This document shows, in pieces, positions 21,330-30,222 of a DNA stretch of 64,000 nucleotides. A model generated the notes under the pieces. It did no database searches and was not told the DNA's origin. It saw only the letters and a program-made list of their open reading frames with translations. Position numbers and translations under genes: made by a program. This DNA is from a bacterium (lineage in GTDB: Bacteria > Myxococcota > UBA727 > JAUIJE01), in contig JAUIJE010000001.1 of NCBI GenBank assembly GCA_030431455.1, forward strand, positions 1 to 64,000. The letters are read 5' to 3'. Positions within the stretch are counted from its first letter, which is position 1; the number at the start of each line of letters is the position of its first letter.

Positions 21330-21409
21330 CGTCACCTCAACGGACCGGGTCCATCGGGGACTCTACTCACCATGTGGGCAGGACACCACCGCGCCCCGGG
21401 GCGACGGGG

Positions 21410-21979
21410 TCAGGCCTGGGCGCCGCCGGGCACGTTGATGAACCCCATCGGGCTCACCCCCAGCCGGGCGTAGATCTCTTCCCAGCGGTCGGGGTGGGCG
21501 ACATTGTCGAGGAGCTCGGCGTCGAACGCCGCGTGGAGCCAACCGCCCCGCTCGAGCTCGACGTCGAGTTGGCCGGGGCCCCAGCCCGAGTAGCCGAGCA
21601 ACAACTCGAACGCCCCGCGCAGCTCGCCGGCGGCGGCCTTGATCAACACATCCCGCGAGGGGGTGATCGACAGATGGGGCAAGACCCCCATGCCCGGGGC
21701 GAGGGGTTCGCCCGGCTCGTGGTGGTACAGCACGAACCCCGAAAAGCCAGACACGGGTCCGCCCACCAAGACCTTCTGGTCGGGCACGCCGATCTCGATC
21801 TCGAGGTCGGCGAGCAGCTCGTGCAGGGTCATTTCCGAGTACCGGTTGACGATGAACCCCATCGAGCCGTCCTCGTCATGGGCGGCCAACAGGACCACGG
21901 ACTTGTCGAAGTTGGGGTCCGTCAGCGACGGGGGGGCGATCAAAAAGCCGGGCGCCAACTGGTCGTTCAACACCGTCAC
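21410..21979 (-). CDS. YqgE/AlgH family protein (UPF0301)
   Basis: This 189-residue protein has the AlgH/YqgE pattern: LAPGFLIAPPSLTDPNFDKSVVLLAAHDEDG at the N-terminus, GFIVNR, VLVGGPV and GYSGWGPGQLD-E---GGW near the C-terminus. The family is widespread in Proteobacteria and related phyla, folds as a single domain and has no settled biochemical function, although it was first named as an alginate regulator. The GTG at 21979 has a perfect AGGAGG five bases upstream, so the longer open frame is not used. Confidence 0.85.
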   Translation of the reverse strand: MTVLNDQLAPGFLIAPPSLTDPNFDKSVVLLAAHDEDGSMGFIVNRYSEMTLHELLADLEIEIGVPDQKVLVGGPVSGFSGFVLYHHEPGEPLAPGMGVLPHLSITPSRDVLIKAAAGELRGAFELLLGYSGWGPGQLDVELERGGWLHAAFDAELLDNVAHPDRWEEIYARLGVSPMGFINVPGGAQA

Positions 21980-22026
21980 GGGACCTCCTGACTTCAGCAT
22001 ACCAGCCCGCTGGGGCGCAGGTGGGC

Positions 22027-23193
22027 TCAGGACGTCGACAACACCCGACACACCCAGGTCGCCTGGGGGCGCGATTCTGGCACGCCCAACAAGCCCGGGT
22101 GATCGGGGCCCGCATCGAGGCGCGCCACGACCTGTAGGCGTTGCTGCCCCATGTGGGCGGCGTCGGCCACGACCTCGGCGAACTCCAACTCGGACAGCGG
22201 CGCGGCTTGCGGCCAGGTGATCAACAGCCGCCCCTCCGAGAGCAGGCGCATCGCCGCCCGGTGCCGCTCGAACACCGCTTGCCGGGCGTCGTCCTTGTTC
22301 ATCACCGCGGATTGCCGCAGCGGGTGGAGCACCACGACGTCGAACCGTTCGTTGGTGTCGCCGAGCTCGCGCATGCGCTCGGTGCCGTCGGCGCACTCGA
22401 CGTCGATCTTGTCGGCCAAGCCGTTTTGGTCGATGTCCGACAACAGCGACGAGACCAGCTCGCGCTCGGGTTCGACCGCGAGCACCGACCGCGCGCCCGC
22501 GTCGGCCAACTGCAAGCCGAACCCCCCGTCGGACGCGTCCACGTCGAGCACCCGGCCGCGGGCGAAGCGCCGGATCGATCGCTGGGCGCTCAGCCGCGCG
22601 GTGAGGCCAAACAGCTCAAACGAGCTGGCCAGATCCAGTGACATCAGCAGCCGCCCATGGTGAAAGCGCACCATCGCGTCATCGCCGTGTTTGCGGGTGC
22701 CCACGAACGCCCCCGTGGCCGGGTCTTGGCGCCAATGCACGACCTTCTGCGCCCCGGTCACGTCGACGAGCAACGGCAGCAGGGCGTCAAAGATCGCGTC
22801 CGTGGCCTCGCACACCGACGTGGCGAACAGCCCTTCGCCAAACCGATCGATGAACAGCCGCGGCATCCCGTCCGCCTCGGCGTGGCACAGCCGGTAGGCG
22901 TCGGCGCCCATCAAGTCCGCGCGCCGGCGCTTTTCCGCCCGCTCGAGGCGCGTGCGCATCAGGCTCAGGGGGTCCCGGGTCCGGGCCGAGCTGAACAGCC
23001 GCAGCCGGACGTCCTCGTGCGGGCAGAACAGCGCGGTCCCCAGGGGCAGGGCGTTTTCGTCGACGACATCGATGAACGGTCCGCCGTTGCCCTCCACCTT
23101 GGCCACATCCGCGGCCATCAGCCACGGCCGGCGCCGGTTGGCCTCGCGGTGGGCTTTGAACGAAACGGTGGCGGTTCCAAACGGCGTGTCCAC
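22027..23193 (-). CDS. Class I rRNA methyltransferase, RlmI-like
   Basis: This 388-residue protein resembles the RlmI/RlmK-type 23S rRNA cytosine C5 methyltransferases: a PUA-like N-terminal domain (about 1-75), an EEHE-like middle domain (RLFIDRFGEGLFATSV), then a Rossmann fold with VLDVDASDGGFGLQLADAGARSV. The usual catalytic cysteine region is atypical: where the family reads D-P-P-x-F, this protein has VVLHPLRQSAV, so it may bind RNA differently or be less active. The GTG at 23193 has GGAG eight bases upstream. It is divergent from the next methyltransferase gene. Confidence 0.65.
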   Translation of the reverse strand: MDTPFGTATVSFKAHREANRRRPWLMAADVAKVEGNGGPFIDVVDENALPLGTALFCPHEDVRLRLFSSARTRDPLSLMRTRLERAEKRRRADLMGADAYRLCHAEADGMPRLFIDRFGEGLFATSVCEATDAIFDALLPLLVDVTGAQKVVHWRQDPATGAFVGTRKHGDDAMVRFHHGRLLMSLDLASSFELFGLTARLSAQRSIRRFARGRVLDVDASDGGFGLQLADAGARSVLAVEPERELVSSLLSDIDQNGLADKIDVECADGTERMRELGDTNERFDVVVLHPLRQSAVMNKDDARQAVFERHRAAMRLLSEGRLLITWPQAAPLSELEFAEVVADAAHMGQQRLQVVARLDAGPDHPGLLGVPESRPQATWVCRVLSTS

Positions 23194-23277
23194 GTCGGCG
23201 CTCCTTTGCCCGCGCAGTCTACCCGAATCCCGGTACCGCGCAGTGCGCGCATTTCGTTGTCGCCCAAAACGTGGTTT

Positions 23278-24111
23278 ATGACGCGCGTGGGCTTGTTCAA
23301 CGACCCGGATCAAGTTGCCGAGGACCTCGTGCCCGCGGTGCTCGCCCCCGCGGGCGAGATGCTCATGGACGCGTTGCCCCCGTTCGCCGCGGACCAGTTG
23401 GTGGTCGAGCTCGGGGCCCGCGTCGGCTTGTGCACCGGGCCGCTCGCGGTGCGCGCGCACAAAGCGGGCGCGCGGTTTGTCGCGGTGGAGCAGCAGCGCA
23501 AGCTGCTCGCCCACGTGCCCCGGGCCGCGCCGTTGCGCATCCAGGCCAAGCTCGAGCAGCTCCCGTTCGCGTCGGAGAGCGTCGATCACATCGCGGCGAA
23601 CTGCGCGCTTTTGACCCGCGAGAGCAGCTCGCGCCGGGCGCTGGCCAGCGCGTTTCGCGTGCTCAAGCCGGGCGGGTCGTTGACGATGACGACGCTGCTC
23701 GAGGGCAGCTTCGAAGAGCTTTGTGATCTGCTCGTCGAGGCGTGCGAGCAGGCGTCGCTGTTCGACCTGCAAGCGGCGGTGCTCGACGGGCGCGACGAGT
23801 TCGTCGTCGAGCAGGGCGCGGTGGACGCGCTGTTCGAGACCGGCTTTCGCCACCTCTCGACCGGCGTGGCCGAACACGCGGTGCTGTTTCCCGACGGGCC
23901 CGCGCTCATCGCGGACACCTTCGTGCGCCGGACCGCGCTCGCGCTGGTGATGCGGGCCCACACCACGTTGCCCCCCGAGGCCCTGGCGCGCTTGTCCCGG
24001 GCGGTGGACTCGTACTTCGAGGACACCGACTTCGTGGTCCGGATCCGCCTCGGGGTGTTCCGCGCCGAGCGCCCCGCCCAAGATGTGCTCGCGCCCCCTA
24101 AGGGCATGTAA
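23278..24111 (+). CDS. SAM-dependent methyltransferase (class I)
   Basis: This 277-residue protein has a methyltransferase-type Rossmann core with LVVELGARVGLCTGPLA as motif I (degenerate glycines), an acidic V-E-Q-Q at the end of strand 2, LPFASESVDHIAANCALL as motif IV and FRVLKPGGSLTMTTLLEG as motif VI, all typical of Methyltransf_11. The C-terminal 130 residues are not assigned. There is no clear ribosome-binding site before the ATG at 23278, so the start is uncertain. The substrate is unknown. Confidence 0.65.
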   Translation: MTRVGLFNDPDQVAEDLVPAVLAPAGEMLMDALPPFAADQLVVELGARVGLCTGPLAVRAHKAGARFVAVEQQRKLLAHVPRAAPLRIQAKLEQLPFASESVDHIAANCALLTRESSSRRALASAFRVLKPGGSLTMTTLLEGSFEELCDLLVEACEQASLFDLQAAVLDGRDEFVVEQGAVDALFETGFRHLSTGVAEHAVLFPDGPALIADTFVRRTALALVMRAHTTLPPEALARLSRAVDSYFEDTDFVVRIRLGVFRAERPAQDVLAPPKGM

Positions 24112-24220
24112 ATACTGATCTTTTTGGTCCGGCCGACCGGACCGGGCCCGAAGTCACGGCCGGTTCCTTGTCTTGACCCCATTTGGCGCTCACGATGTGA
24201 GGCAACGGAGGTCGAACCCT

Positions 24221-24808
24221 ATGTCGATCAAAGATTTTGTGGTGTCCGCCAGCGTGGCGGTGGGCAACGTGGCCAGCCGCGAGCGCGACCGGGACACCAT
24301 GGCGCGCCACAACGACGGCCGCCCGCGGCCGGTCGAGGACCGGGCCAAAGGCCGGGTCAAAGCGGTGGTGCGCGAGGGCACGGCCAAGTTGGTGGTCAGC
24401 CAGACCGCGCACATGGGCGCCAAGGAGCTCGCCAAGCGGGTGAGCCAGGAGACCCTCAAAAAGGTGTTCGGGGTGCTCGCCAAGTCGCCGGCGGCGGCCG
24501 CGGGTTCGGCCTTGTTCGCGTTTGACGTGGCCCGGGACGGGGCGCGGTTCGCGTCCGGCCGCATCGACGGCGGGGAGTTCGCCGAGCGGGTGGGCGGCAA
24601 CGCCGTCGGGCTCGCGGGCGCGGCGGGCGGCGCCTACGTCGGCAGCTTCGTCGGGACCCTGGCCATGCCCGTGGTCGGCACCGCCCTCGGGAGCGTGGTG
24701 GGCGGCGTCATCGGCGGCATCGGCGGCGACACCTACGGCCGCCGCAAGGTGCGCTCGGTGCTCGGGCGCGACGACGAGTGGGACGACGAGGACGACTGGG
24801 AAGATTGA
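24221..24808 (+). CDS. Hypothetical protein with glycine-zipper region
   Basis: This 195-residue protein is basic at the N-terminus. It has a glycine-rich stretch around residues 130-170 (repeated GxxxG in VGSFVGTLAMPVVGTALGSV) that resembles a glycine-zipper membrane-inserting motif, and a very acidic C-terminus ending in WDDEDDWED. ACGGAGG lies upstream of the chosen ATG. I do not recognise a family or function. The zipper suggests self-association or membrane insertion. Confidence 0.6.
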   Translation: MSIKDFVVSASVAVGNVASRERDRDTMARHNDGRPRPVEDRAKGRVKAVVREGTAKLVVSQTAHMGAKELAKRVSQETLKKVFGVLAKSPAAAAGSALFAFDVARDGARFASGRIDGGEFAERVGGNAVGLAGAAGGAYVGSFVGTLAMPVVGTALGSVVGGVIGGIGGDTYGRRKVRSVLGRDDEWDDEDDWED

Positions 24809-24847
24809 CCCCCGGCGGCGGGGGCCGCGTCGTGTTATCGAGACGTC

Positions 24848-25303
24848 ATGCGCACCCGCTCGGTCCTGTTGACCATCTTCTGTTGGGGAATCGCCGGGGC
24901 GGGTTGCGGCCCGCTTGCAGGCCCATTGTGCACGGCCGACCCCGGGGGCGACCCCTGCCTATCCACCTTTGGGTACGCAGGACAGGGCGCGGAAAATCCC
25001 ATGGTGCTGATTTTTGATGCCCGCTTTGAAGACGCCGACGGCAACCTCGGCCGGGGCTTTTTGGAGACCTACATCGACGGCAACGCGACCTCGTTGGGGG
25101 GCTTGCCCTTGGATGAGATCTTCCACCAGAACGCGGTTCGTTATGATGCCACCGAAGGCGATTTGACCTTCTGGTTGGAGTTGACCGTGGGCAGCGATCA
25201 GCTGCCGGAGAGCGGCACCACTTTCACCGTCGGCGTGCGCGCGCGCGACGAGGACGAAAATCCCAGCAACACCGCCGAGGTGGAGCTGCAGCTGGACTAC
25301 TGA
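24848..25303 (+). CDS. Small predicted lipoprotein of unknown function
   Basis: This 151-residue protein has a signal peptide with a lipobox-like AGAGC ending at Cys20, so lipid anchoring is likely. The mature part contains cysteines near residues 28 and 37, then a beta-rich domain with an FxARFEDADGNLG motif and a C-terminal VRARDEDENPSNTAEVELQL, like the extracellular beta-sandwich domains found in many myxobacterial lipoproteins. No enzyme motif is seen. It lies 39 bp after the glycine-zipper gene on the same strand. Confidence 0.6.
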   Translation: MRTRSVLLTIFCWGIAGAGCGPLAGPLCTADPGGDPCLSTFGYAGQGAENPMVLIFDARFEDADGNLGRGFLETYIDGNATSLGGLPLDEIFHQNAVRYDATEGDLTFWLELTVGSDQLPESGTTFTVGVRARDEDENPSNTAEVELQLDY

Positions 25304-25332
25304 AGACCACTGAGACACCCACGGGCGGCCCC

Positions 25333-25800
25333 ATGAGCGACGAGTTTGAGGACGACATCAACCGCGGCGACGAGCCCCTCGACGAAGAGGGCTCGGGGTT
25401 CGGCACCAAAGGGCTGAGCGATCTTTTCCGCCGGGCGCTGATGACCGGCATCGGCTCGGTGTTCATGACCGAGGACATGATTCGGCGCACGCTGTCGGAC
25501 ATGAAGATGCCCAAAGAGGCCGTCGCCTACGTCGTGTCCCAGGCGGACAAGACCAAAAAGGACCTCGTCAGCGCCTTGGCCCGCGAGCTGCGTCATTTCC
25601 TCGACGGGCTCGAGCTGCAGGAGCTGATCAGCAAGTCGTTCGAGAACAAGACCTTCGAGATTCACACCACCATCAAGGTCATCCCCGACGAGTCGGGCAC
25701 CGGCCAGAAGCTCGAGCTGGTCAAACAAGAGACGACGATGGCGGCCGCAGACAAGCCCAAGCGCCGCCGCCGCAAAGAATCGGCCACCGAAGACGACTGA
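25333..25800 (+). CDS. Hypothetical protein, acidic N-terminus and basic C-terminus
   Basis: This 155-residue cytoplasmic protein has an acidic start, a helical centre (TEDMIRRTLSDMKMPKEAVAYVV) and a Lys/Arg-rich tail KPKRRRRKE. The helical centre, with a regular heptad-like pattern and a predicted association helix (LVSALARELRHFLDGLELQEL), recalls phasin-like small proteins, but I cannot assign it to a family. It starts 29 bp after the lipoprotein gene. Confidence 0.55.
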   Translation: MSDEFEDDINRGDEPLDEEGSGFGTKGLSDLFRRALMTGIGSVFMTEDMIRRTLSDMKMPKEAVAYVVSQADKTKKDLVSALARELRHFLDGLELQELISKSFENKTFEIHTTIKVIPDESGTGQKLELVKQETTMAAADKPKRRRRKESATEDD

Positions 25801-25802
25801 GG

Positions 25803-26807
25803 CTACGGCACCGGGAGGGGCGTGGACTCGTTGCGCAGCTTGCGCAGCCGGCGCTCGACCCGGGCGTCGGGGATGAGGTTCACCCGCACGCCCTCGACCT
25901 GCAAAAACTCACGAATGGTGCGCTCGTTGATCGCCTCGGAGCGGGCGAGGGTCTTGTCCACCCGGACGAGAATGGAATCCAGCCGCCCGCTGGCTTCGCG
26001 CACATCGGCCATGGCCACGCGCAGGTCCTTGATCGCGGCATCGGCATTGTCCACCGCGGGGTCGACCTTCTTCATGATTTGGGCGAGCAGCTCGGGGTCC
26101 ATCTCGGCGAGGATTTGGTCGATGCGATCGGTGGCGCGCTCGAGCTTGGAAAAGAGCGTGGGCCCTTTGTCTGCGCCCATGGCGAGAATCATCTGCACGT
26201 CGTCTTTCGACGACGCGACCAGGTCGCTCAGCTCGCGGATGAGCTGGCCCGCGTCGCCCACGGTGGAGGCGAGGCTGCCGGCGAGCTCGTCGCCGTCGGT
26301 CTCGCGCAGCAGCTGATCGAAGCTCGCGATCGCCTTCTCGAAGGGCGGGGTGATCACGTTCAGGCTGTTCACCAATTGCGCGGCGGAGCGGATGAGCTGA
26401 TCGATCTCGACGGTGGGGGTGTTCTTTTCGATCACGCCCCCCGCGGGCACGATGGCCGCGGGCGGGGCGCCGGGATCGAGGTCGATGTATTTTTCGCCCA
26501 GCAGGGTCTTGCTCCGGACCGCGGCGATGGCGTCGGCGTGCAGCTCGACGTCGGGCTCCACCGCGATGACGACCTCGGCCTGGCGCCCGCGGATGCCGAT
26601 GCGGTCCACGACCCCGATCTTCACCCCCGCGATCGCCACCGCGTTGTCCTCGGTGAGCCCCAGCGCAGAGTCGAACAACAGGCTGTACCGGACCGCGTCC
26701 GCGGGGGCTCCGCCGCCCACCACGAGCGACAGCCACACGAACAGCCCCACCACCGCGAACACGATGGCGCCGAGGGCGGCCTCGGCGAGCTTCGATCTCG
26801 ACTCCAT
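25803..26807 (-). CDS. MCE/MlaD family lipid-transport substrate-binding protein
   Basis: This 334-residue protein has an N-terminal transmembrane anchor (about residues 9-30), an MCE domain (about 38-115, with GLTEDNAVAIAGVKIGVV and LLGEKYIDLDPG) and a long predicted coiled helical tail. MCE proteins form hexameric rings that carry lipids across the periplasm with MlaE/MlaF ABC transporters. The partner genes lie just upstream on the same strand but are separated by a lipoprotein gene. Confidence 0.85.
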   Translation of the reverse strand: MESRSKLAEAALGAIVFAVVGLFVWLSLVVGGGAPADAVRYSLLFDSALGLTEDNAVAIAGVKIGVVDRIGIRGRQAEVVIAVEPDVELHADAIAAVRSKTLLGEKYIDLDPGAPPAAIVPAGGVIEKNTPTVEIDQLIRSAAQLVNSLNVITPPFEKAIASFDQLLRETDGDELAGSLASTVGDAGQLIRELSDLVASSKDDVQMILAMGADKGPTLFSKLERATDRIDQILAEMDPELLAQIMKKVDPAVDNADAAIKDLRVAMADVREASGRLDSILVRVDKTLARSEAINERTIREFLQVEGVRVNLIPDARVERRLRKLRNESTPLPVP

Positions 26808-26947
26808 CGCGTCAGGGTATCAACCCGAACCCAAATTCCTCAGCAAAAGCCCCGGGATGAGGCGCTCCAAGGCGCCTGGTGGCGCCATCTGCCCACATCC
26901 TGGTCACCACCGGACCCCAAGCCGCACGGTTCGACAGACCTGTCCCG

Positions 26948-28561
26948 TCACCAAGAGAACGCCATGAGGGCGGTGGTGCGGTTGCCGACCAACAGGAGCG
27001 GTTCGTCCTCGAGGGGGGCCAGGGAGAGCATGCCGTCGGCGGTGGTGGCGAACGACAACACCAACGCGTCGTCGGTCATGATGCAATTCCCCCAGTCGGA
27101 GATGCTCACGTCCACGTCGTCGGCGTTGCTGGTGATCTCGCGGGACCACGAGAGCGAGCCGGACTCAAACACACCAACAAAGGCACCCGGGGGATGAAAG
27201 TACGGCTCGGTCCCGGCGTACACAGACTTCACGCCGATGGCGCCGTTGGGGGCCAGGCACGTGGCTCTGGCGCCGTACGGCTCACCGAGGTCAACGGTTT
27301 GAATGATGGAACCGGTCTCGTCCACCGCCACGAGGAGGTGACCGTCTTCGGGAACGTCCGCGACCAAAGCACCGTCTGCGGTGCGAATCGTGCGCGGCGG
27401 GTCAAGCGTGGAATGGGCAAGCGAGAGGACCACGCCGTGGTCGTTGGCATCGCCGATCATACCACTCCCACTCGTCCACATCAGCGGCGCGACCGAGCCG
27501 TCGGGACTGATGCGGACCAGAGCGCGATCGACGTCCGCCGCGGGCGAGGCCAGCACGGTTTGCCCACCCCCCAACCCGTCGACCGTGACCTCCCCGAAGC
27601 TGACGCGCAGAAACATGAACACGTCGTCGCCGACACCTCCGGCGATGTCGCCACCGACGAACTCGCCGGCGGGGTTCGTGAGGTGAGCCGCCCCGACCAC
27701 GGCAGTGTCGGGACCGAGGAACAGCAACACCGTCCCTTCTGTGTATAGCTGGCTTCCCAGCGGGGCGTTGACCTGCATCGAGGAGTTCGCCCCGTTCAGG
27801 CCGAGTGTTTTGCTGACCACGGCACCTGTCCCACGTCGCGCGCGGGCAGGGGTGCCCGAGCCCACCCCCTCCACGTCGAGGGTTCCCAACGTGTTTCCGT
27901 CCGCGTCTTGGCTTGTCACCCGAAAGAGGAGGTCGGGCGGGAGGGACGACGAGCGGTCCACATGAAATGTGACGCCGGCTGCCCCGAGCGCAATCGCGGG
28001 GGAATCTGCGACGCCGCTGGAGGCGACGACGGTTCCATCGGTCGAAAATCGAGTGAGCGGGAACTGACTCCCGGGAGGGTTGACCAGGATTTCAAGCGGG
28101 GTGCCCGGGTTAAACGTCAGTTCGTCCGTTTCGCCCCAGAGGGCGTACCCAGCGGCGCCATCGAGGACCACCGCGGACAGCCTTGGACCCGACGAACTGA
28201 ACGACTCAGGCTCGACGGTGCGTAGACTCCACAACAGGGAGCCCGGCACGGGTTGGTCTCCGTCCCCGTCCCCGTCCCCGTCCCCGTCCCCGTCTCCGTC
28301 TCCGTCTCCGTCTCCATCCCCATCCCCATCCCCATCTCCGTCTCCATCACCGTCGCCCTGGGCCGGCACACACCGGTGGTTTTCGGGGTCAGACGCGTCC
28401 TCCCACTCAAAGCCGTTTTCGCATCTGACTTGGGCACCATCGTCAAGACAGTGAAACTCGAGCTGGCAGGGGCCTTGGTCATTGGTTGCCGGACCGCAGG
28501 CGGTCATGCCGATCAGCGCCACCGAAAAGACAAACCACACCGACACATTGGAACTGCACAT
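26948..28561 (-). CDS. Predicted lipoprotein with long Asp-Gly repeat linker
   Basis: This 537-residue protein has a signal peptide with lipobox GMTAC, a small Cys-containing N-terminal segment, an Asp-Gly repeat linker of about 34 residues encoded by hexanucleotide repeats, and a ~440-residue C-terminal region of recurring beta-strand-like units (for example DGSVAPLMW, DETGSIIQTVDLG, NGAIGVKSV) that looks like a beta-propeller. It is probably outer-membrane or cell-surface anchored. The ATG at 28561 follows AGGAGG. Its place between mlaF and mlaD suggests co-transcription, but a lipid-transport role is only a guess. Confidence 0.65.
   Translation of the reverse strand: MCSSNVSVWFVFSVALIGMTACGPATNDQGPCQLEFHCLDDGAQVRCENGFEWEDASDPENHRCVPAQGDGDGDGDGDGDGDGDGDGDGDGDGDGDGDGDGDQPVPGSLLWSLRTVEPESFSSSGPRLSAVVLDGAAGYALWGETDELTFNPGTPLEILVNPPGSQFPLTRFSTDGTVVASSGVADSPAIALGAAGVTFHVDRSSSLPPDLLFRVTSQDADGNTLGTLDVEGVGSGTPARARRGTGAVVSKTLGLNGANSSMQVNAPLGSQLYTEGTVLLFLGPDTAVVGAAHLTNPAGEFVGGDIAGGVGDDVFMFLRVSFGEVTVDGLGGGQTVLASPAADVDRALVRISPDGSVAPLMWTSGSGMIGDANDHGVVLSLAHSTLDPPRTIRTADGALVADVPEDGHLLVAVDETGSIIQTVDLGEPYGARATCLAPNGAIGVKSVYAGTEPYFHPPGAFVGVFESGSLSWSREITSNADDVDVSISDWGNCIMTDDALVLSFATTADGMLSLAPLEDEPLLLVGNRTTALMAFSW
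28256..28357 (-). repeat. In-frame hexanucleotide repeat encoding an Asp-Gly linker
   Basis: About 17 imperfect copies of a six-base unit (GTCCCC, GTCTCC and ATCCCC on the plus strand) encode the alternating Gly-Asp linker of the lipoprotein. Slippage would change the linker length without shifting the frame. Confidence 0.85.
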
Positions 28562-28678
28562 ACATCCTCCTGAGGCGCCAACCACCGTATGCCTCCGGAG
28601 ATGTTTGTCCGCTGAACGTGCCGAAAACTGTCTTGCGGGCGGGCTTGAGGGCCCAACCGGCTGGCCACAGGTGGTTGG

Positions 28679-29440
28679 CTACAGGTTGGGTTCGCGATCC
28701 AAAAAGCCACGCACGGTGGGGTCGGTCGAGGCGAACACCTCGTCCTTTGGCCCGTAGGCGAGCAATTTGCCGCCAAAGAGCATGCCCACCTGGTGGGCGA
28801 TGGCGCCCGCGCTCTGCACGTCGTGGGTGATGACCACGAAGGACAGACCGAGCCGCGCCTGCATCTCGTTGATGAGGGCATCGATGCTCGCCGACGTTTG
28901 GGGGTCGAGTCCGCTGGTGGGCTCGTCGAAGAACACGATCTCGGGCTCGAGGGCGATGGCCCGGGCCAAGGCCACGCGTTTGCGTTGACCGCCCGAGAGC
29001 GCGTCGGGCGTACGGCCCCCGACGCCGGGCAGGCCCACGAGCTCGAGCAGCTCCTGCACCCGGGCGTCGACCTCGGGGGCGGGCTTCTTCGCGACGTGTT
29101 TGAGCGGAAAGCCGATGTTGTCCGCGACCGAGATCGAACCGAACAGCGCCCCGTCCTGAAACAACATCCCGAACCGTTGGCGCAGCTTGAGCAGCTCTTT
29201 GCGTTCGAGGCTCTGCACATTTTTGCCGAGCACGATGACATCGCCCTTTTCCTGGGCCGCGAGGCCCACCGCGAGCCGGATGAGGGTGGACTTGCCCGTG
29301 CCCGAGGGCCCGAGCAGCACCGTGGTCTGGCCTGACGGAATCGAGCAGCTCACGTCGTCGAGGATGACGCGGTCCCCGTAACTCTTGGTCACGTGGTCGA
29401 GCACGATCGCGCCCTCGGGCATCGCTGCGCTCTCGCTCAT
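28679..29440 (-). CDS. MlaF-type ABC transporter ATPase
   Basis: This 253-residue ATPase energises lipid transport between membranes together with MlaE permeases and MCE proteins. Walker A is GPSGTGKST, the signature is LSGGQRKR, and Walker B is IVFFDEPTSGLDP, followed by a switch His in VVITHD. FQDGALFGSISVADNIGFPLKH after the Q-loop is typical for MlaF. Its start overlaps the end of the permease gene by 4 bp. The canonical MlaB partner is not seen nearby. Confidence 0.9.
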   Translation of the reverse strand: MSESAAMPEGAIVLDHVTKSYGDRVILDDVSCSIPSGQTTVLLGPSGTGKSTLIRLAVGLAAQEKGDVIVLGKNVQSLERKELLKLRQRFGMLFQDGALFGSISVADNIGFPLKHVAKKPAPEVDARVQELLELVGLPGVGGRTPDALSGGQRKRVALARAIALEPEIVFFDEPTSGLDPQTSASIDALINEMQARLGLSFVVITHDVQSAGAIAHQVGMLFGGKLLAYGPKDEVFASTDPTVRGFLDREPNL

Positions 29441-30222
29441 CCCAGCACCTGCTTGCCATAGATGACATAGGTGAGCATCAAGCTCGCGAGACAGACCGCG
29501 ATCATCGAGCGCACCACCGCGCGGTTGGTGGCCCGGCCCACGCCTTTGCTGCCCCCAGTGGTCTCAAAACCCTCGCGGGTGGCGACCACCCCGATGAGAA
29601 ACCCGAGGATGGCCCCCTTGAACACGCCGGTGGTCAAATCCCCGATGTGCACACTCATCATCAGGTGCTGCCACATGCTGCCCCGGTCGATGCCGAGCTG
29701 CAGCACCCCGACGAGAAACGAGCCCACGATGCCGGTGGTGTTGCTCACCACCACACAAAAGGGCGTGCCCAGCACGCAGGCCCAGACGCGCGGGGCCACG
29801 AGCAGGCGGAAGGGGTCGATGCCCATCACCTCCAGGGCGTCGATTTGTTGCGAGACCCGCATCGCGCCCAATGCCGATGCAAACTCGGCCCCGGTGCGCG
29901 CCGCCACCGCGGCCGCGGCGAGCAACGGGAACACTTCGCGGACCCCGCCGAGGCCGACGATGGTGCCCGAAAACGGCCCGCCCCCGATGAGCGACAGCGA
30001 CGCCGCGGCTTGTACGGTGAGCATGGCCCCGGCCGCGAACGCCACCGCCATCACCACCGGAATCGAGGTGATGAGCAGGCGCGAGAGCAATGCAATGACA
30101 TCGCCGGGGTAGGGGAAACGAAGCGCCACCACGAGGGCGCGAAAACCGAACAGCGCGGTGGACAGCACCTCGAGCACGGGGTCGAGCAAGCGCTCCTTGA
30201 CCAGCAGCGACACGGTGCTCAC
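29437..30222 (-). CDS. MlaE-family permease, second subunit
   Basis: This 261-residue membrane protein has the MlaE (YrbE) pattern of five to six helices, with the conserved cytoplasmic stretch EFASALGAMRVSQQIDALEVMGIDP and VVSNTTGIVGSFLVG. The GTG start overlaps the upstream permease stop (GTGA) and has GGAGG. It shares the family core with its neighbour but differs strongly in sequence, so the two probably form a heterodimer as in the Mce/YrbE4 systems of Actinobacteria. I cannot place it relative to E. coli MlaE itself. Confidence 0.87.
   Translation of the reverse strand: MSTVSLLVKERLLDPVLEVLSTALFGFRALVVALRFPYPGDVIALLSRLLITSIPVVMAVAFAAGAMLTVQAAASLSLIGGGPFSGTIVGLGGVREVFPLLAAAAVAARTGAEFASALGAMRVSQQIDALEVMGIDPFRLLVAPRVWACVLGTPFCVVVSNTTGIVGSFLVGVLQLGIDRGSMWQHLMMSVHIGDLTTGVFKGAILGFLIGVVATREGFETTGGSKGVGRATNRAVVRSMIAVCLASLMLTYVIYGKQVLG

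Noticed and set aside
24112-24165. Terminator after the methyltransferase gene
   Set aside because: The GGTCCGG/CCGGACC hairpin is preceded, not followed, by a T-run on the plus strand and by no T-run on the minus strand.
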